The notes below the pieces were generated by a model that was given only the letters and a program-made list of their open reading frames with translations, made no database searches and was not told where the DNA came from. Positions 61,501 through 64,000 of a DNA stretch of 64,000 nt are shown piece by piece (within the stretch, counting starts at the first letter, position 1; each line of letters begins with the position of its first letter). A program made the position numbers and the translations under genes. Source of the DNA: Patagioenas fasciata (Eukaryota; Chordata; Aves; Columbiformes; Columbidae); NCBI RefSeq assembly GCF_037038585.1, contig NC_092520.1:146815104-146879103 (forward strand), given 5' to 3'.

Positions 61501-63372
61501 CTGCTTTTGTTGCTGATGAAAACAGAGAAAATTGGTCAAGCCACTGCCAATAGGCTCCACATGCTGATTCACTTTTCAGACAGTGTGTTTTCAACTTATC
61601 CACCAAAGAGCACTAGATTGTGAAGTCTTAGACAAACCAGGATACAACTTATTCCTGATGAACAAGCAGAGAAATGGCATTTCTTTGTCAGTTCAGTCAG
61701 CTATTTATAATATAGGAAGAGACCTGAAGACAAGCTATAAGATGGCACTGTCTTCAGGTGAACTTTCAATTTCCCATGAGACACAAACCTTCTACCCACA
61801 ACTCTGTGAAAATCTGCAGCAGCAAAAATATCAGGACACTTACATTCACAGTTTCTTTACTCTCCAGCTAATCGCTGTTATTCAGTTAGACAGGCAATGG
61901 CAGATCCTGTCTGGCAGCCTTAAACAACTGCTAGCTAAGATTTTGGGGGACAGAGCAACAGCCACAGAGAAAGCTTCTCCCCTAACCCTGCGGACAGGAT
62001 GGAATGCCCAGCAGCAGGAAGGGTGCTGGGGAGTGAATGCACGCAGCTACTGGGACAGACACGGGCAAATGGGAGGGCAGAGATTTTTTTGTTCTGGAAA
62101 GGAGCTTTAGAGGAAGCCTGGCAGTATGGTACCCAGTAGTGGTGCTGGACTCGTGCAGGTCACATGCTGTTTCAGCCTTATTCTCACAAACAGGCAGAGC
62201 AGAACGAATGAAAACAGCATTTACTGAAAAGCATCAACCAAATCAACGCAGGATCAACTGAGGACATTAGCTTTTGGCATCCTGCCCCTTTCTGACAAGG
62301 AAGTGATTTATTTACAGCAACCAGTCCCGCTGTGGAGCCGAGCTGAGTCCTCCTTACCGTATCAAGCAGCTCGATGACTTTGGAGAAGAAGAACCACCAA
62401 CACACTCTTGCCATCTGCTGGGCAGCACAAGGAAACGCTGTTAGACCTCAGAGCAAAATCACTTCTCAGTCTCACTGCCTGAGATTTTCAACTATGCACT
62501 GTGTGAACACTGCCCACCTGGGATCAACAGCAAAAGAGGAAATCTAAGGGGCTCTTTTATGGCAGATTTTTGTTTGTTTGTTTGTTTGTTTGTTTGTTTC
62601 ATCTGGAGGTGGAATGGCATTCAGCGTTGCCTTGACAGGTTAGGTGATTGGTTTACTAAGTTGCTTGCTCTTTGCCAGGACAAGGATATTTCTAGCCTGA
62701 TGGCAAGTTTTTTGAAAAATTGAAAAGCTAATATACATTTTTGCATCTGCTCAAAGCCTGGTTATATCTGGAAGTAAAGCATAATAGCTCTGAAATAAAA
62801 AAGAAAAAAAAAATTAAAAAAATCATGCAGTATTTTGGAAAGCTGAAGCCGGAAGGACCCACTCACCCTGTGATGACCAGACAAGGAAGAGTTTTATACA
62901 AATCCCTCTGCTAAAAAAAAAATTATGAGTAAGATGTATGTCTTGAAAAGCTGAGGATATAAAAATTGGCTTTCTCACTAATGGTGATCAGCCAGAATCT
63001 TTATATAGTCAATGGAAAGAGTCACATATATTTCAGAGGTAATTTATAATATCTATACTAGACATATATCTTCAGATTGTAGGACCACCCTCTCTCCAGT
63101 GATCAGAAAGGGCTATGTTGACCGAGATGACTAATTTATAGAGAAATAAAGCAAAGTAAAGCAAACAGCTTTACAAGCAGAAAACTGGAGTAAAAGCCTT
63201 CTTAGGCATGCAAATTGCTATTTATAAGCAAAACAATCTGCATACCCATGGGAGTAGCAGACCCCAAGGCAAGCTTTGTATAGAACTGTACCCTCATTCC
63301 TAGTTCGCTTTGGCTGTAATCCACTGGCTGGCACAGGTAGCTGTAGTTGGCCAAGACTGAAGTTACCAGAAA
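58390..63372 (-). CDS. Very-long-chain fatty-acid elongase, ELOVL4/ELOVL8-like (5' partial, five exons)
   Basis: ELOVL enzymes are multi-pass ER membrane proteins that catalyse the first, condensing step of fatty-acid elongation (acyl-CoA plus malonyl-CoA to 3-ketoacyl-CoA). Joined exons 63372-63292, 62414-62358, 60979-60865, 60097-59970 and 58560-58390 give 183 residues in one frame, with GT-AG introns throughout. Diagnostic motifs appear in order: KVIELLDT (KxxExxDT), HVYHH (the HxxHH catalytic box, residues 62-66 of the fragment), HIFMYGYY (HxxMYxYY) and TIMQLCQ (TxxQxxQ). The C-terminus KEKLI fits a KxKxx ER-retrieval signal. The cysteine-containing [11 protein letters not shown] segment and the exon sizes resemble ELOVL4. 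The N-terminal exons lie beyond 64000. The subfamily is uncertain: it could be ELOVL4-like, ELOVL8-like or a bird-specific paralog. Confidence 0.88.
58561..59969 (-). other. ELOVL-like last intron
   Basis: Starts gtaatt and ends ttcttccag on the minus strand. It holds a poly-T run at 59289-59311 on the plus strand. Nothing else was recognised. Confidence 0.8.
59289..59311. repeat. Poly(T) tract
   Basis: Homopolymer of about 23 T residues in the last ELOVL-like intron. Confidence 0.85.
59970..60097 (-). CDS. ELOVL-like gene, coding exon (HxxMYxYY motif)
   Basis: 128 bases. The acceptor ends cccctcag above 60097, and the donor is CAGCTG|gtaatt at 59970/59969. It completes the split Ala codon, then encodes [20 protein letters not shown], the LWWKRYLT block shared with ELOVL4 and ELOVL7, and the start of the TxxQxxQ motif. 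Confidence 0.9.
60098..60864 (-). other. ELOVL-like intron
   Basis: Short intron with a gtatgc donor and cccctcag acceptor. No repeat or other gene was recognised. Confidence 0.8.
60865..60979 (-). CDS. ELOVL-like gene, catalytic histidine-box exon
   Basis: 115 bases. The acceptor is gcttctttcag above 60979 and the donor is ACAAG|gtatgc at 60865/60864. It encodes VFFILRKK, then [15 protein letters not shown] with the HxxHH box that coordinates metal and drives catalysis, and VPGGQ plus the first base of an Ala codon. All catalytic histidines are intact. Confidence 0.93.
60980..62357 (-). other. ELOVL-like intron
   Basis: Intron with GT-AG ends. It contains a 175-codon plus-strand frame (61583-62110) with no recognisable domain, and no repeat identified with confidence. 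Confidence 0.8.
62358..62414 (-). CDS. ELOVL-like gene, 57-bp exon (KxxExxDT motif)
   Basis: 19 codons in phase 0: [19 protein letters not shown]. The acceptor ends cccagcag above 62414 and the donor is ATACG|gtaagg at 62358/62357. Size and content match the equivalent ELOVL4 exon (WWYFVSKGVEYLDT). The ATG at its start is internal, not an initiator. Confidence 0.9.
62415..63291 (-). other. ELOVL-like intron with (GTTT)n repeat
   Basis: Intron with a gtacag donor and cccagcag acceptor. It carries a GTTT microsatellite at 62568-62599 and A-rich runs near 62800. Confidence 0.8.
62568..62599. repeat. (GTTT)n microsatellite
   Basis: Eight tandem GTTT units inside an ELOVL-like intron. Confidence 0.92.
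63292..63372 (-). CDS. ELOVL-like gene, 81-bp exon (YSYxCQxVDYS)
   Basis: 27 codons in phase 0. A long pyrimidine tract ends tttgcag above 63372, and the donor is ATGAGG|gtacag at 63292/63291. It encodes [20 protein letters not shown] then QSELGMR, aligning with the ELOVL4 luminal segment that contains YSYICQSVDYS. It is the most upstream exon inside the window. Confidence 0.88.
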
Positions 63373-64000
63373 CTGCAAAGAAAAAAAAAAAAGAAAAGCA
63401 ATAGAGATCCATTTTCTGTTCAATGCCATCTGTTTCAAAATGATGTACACACTAATGCTAAGGTAATAGGGTCTCAATCTAGTACTCACTGACAGAAAAT
63501 CCAAGCAATCTATACAGCTGAACAAATAGCAAAACAAAATACTTCACATCCTTGTTGGAATCTGAAAAATTGGTCTGGGTGTGTTTGTACCTCTTTATGT
63601 AATCACTGGAGTGCTCCAAAATGCTTCAGTGGGAACAGTGAAATGTAGGTTTCAGAATCTCTCTCAAAATACACTGTTCCTTTGCAAAGATCCCATACTG
63701 TTTTGTTTTGGTGGTTACATTTGCCTGTTAACTGGAAAACCAAAAACTTGACCAAGTAACCAGTATAACTGAACAACCAAGCACAGGTTGAGTAGTATTT
63801 GCTAAAATAAAATTTAAAAAAAAAAAAAAAAACTAAAAAAAATTTGCTTTAACTAAATGTAACGATTGTGTTACAAACTAAAAGGGCAAGTTTGTTGACA
63901 TCAAAATGTTTTCCAGACCTATTTCAGGTCTTGAAGAGTTTTCAGTGACGGCTTACATAACCTAGGGAAAGGCTTGTATTCTGGAAAGGCTTGTGCATTG
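63373..64000 (-). other. ELOVL-like upstream intron (continues beyond window)
   Basis: Sequence above the most upstream visible exon shows no further ELOVL coding segment. It contains a poly-A run near 63812-63831. The missing N-terminal exons should lie beyond the right edge. Confidence 0.7.

Noticed and set aside
61583-62110. 175-codon plus-strand frame in an ELOVL-like intron
   Set aside because: No recognisable domain, no splice or promoter context, and it is opposite to a real spliced gene. Length alone is not enough.
62358-62414. ATG at 62414 considered as the start codon of the elongase
   Set aside because: The codon sits directly after a splice acceptor, and the upstream 81-bp exon encodes the conserved YSYxCQxVDYS segment in phase with it. 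It is an internal methionine.

Overview
This is vertebrate nuclear DNA, most likely from a bird. The evidence is CR1 LINE fragments whose 3' ends carry the avian-type octamer (ATTCTRTG), at least seven of them in both orientations. There are also interspersed (AAAC/GTTT)n tracts, an AT-rich non-coding background, one intronless vertebrate potassium-channel gene inside a CpG island, and a split gene with normal GT-AG introns. The species cannot be named from the sequence. No bacterial genes, CRISPR array, tRNA or rRNA were seen.

Layout. Positions 1-47111 are a long non-coding stretch with CR1 fragments near 2.4, 4.1, 9.1-9.3, 9.9-11.0, 24.1-24.6, 29.8-31.1 and 33.1-33.4 kb, plus short simple repeats. 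The 9.9-11.0 kb copy keeps much of the C-terminal half of the CR1 reverse transcriptase, but it is mutated. At 29.8-31.1 kb one CR1 sits inside another of opposite orientation. Positions 47112-49040 (minus strand) hold a complete single-exon KCNA5 (Kv1.5) gene of 642 codons. Its GC-rich promoter at 49.05-49.7 kb has a perfect palindromic CRE, a cluster of GC boxes and E-boxes. Positions 50804-51864 fit a solo LTR of an endogenous retrovirus (minus strand) flanked by a 5-bp target duplication. Positions 51.9-58.4 kb are non-coding, with a compound pentanucleotide repeat at 57.35-57.48 kb.

From 58390 to the right edge (minus strand) lie the last five coding exons of a fatty-acid elongase of the ELOVL family, 183 residues in total. 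All the conserved ELOVL motifs are visible (KxxExxDT, HxxHH, HxxMYxYY, TxxQxxQ), as is a C-terminal lysine ER-retrieval signal. Its first exons lie beyond 64000. KCNA5 and the elongase are transcribed in the same direction, and nothing suggests they work together. The elongase is the most interesting item: from memory, mammals have no elongase next to KCNA5, so this may be a locus kept in birds and lost or moved in mammals. No wholly new biological system was recognised.
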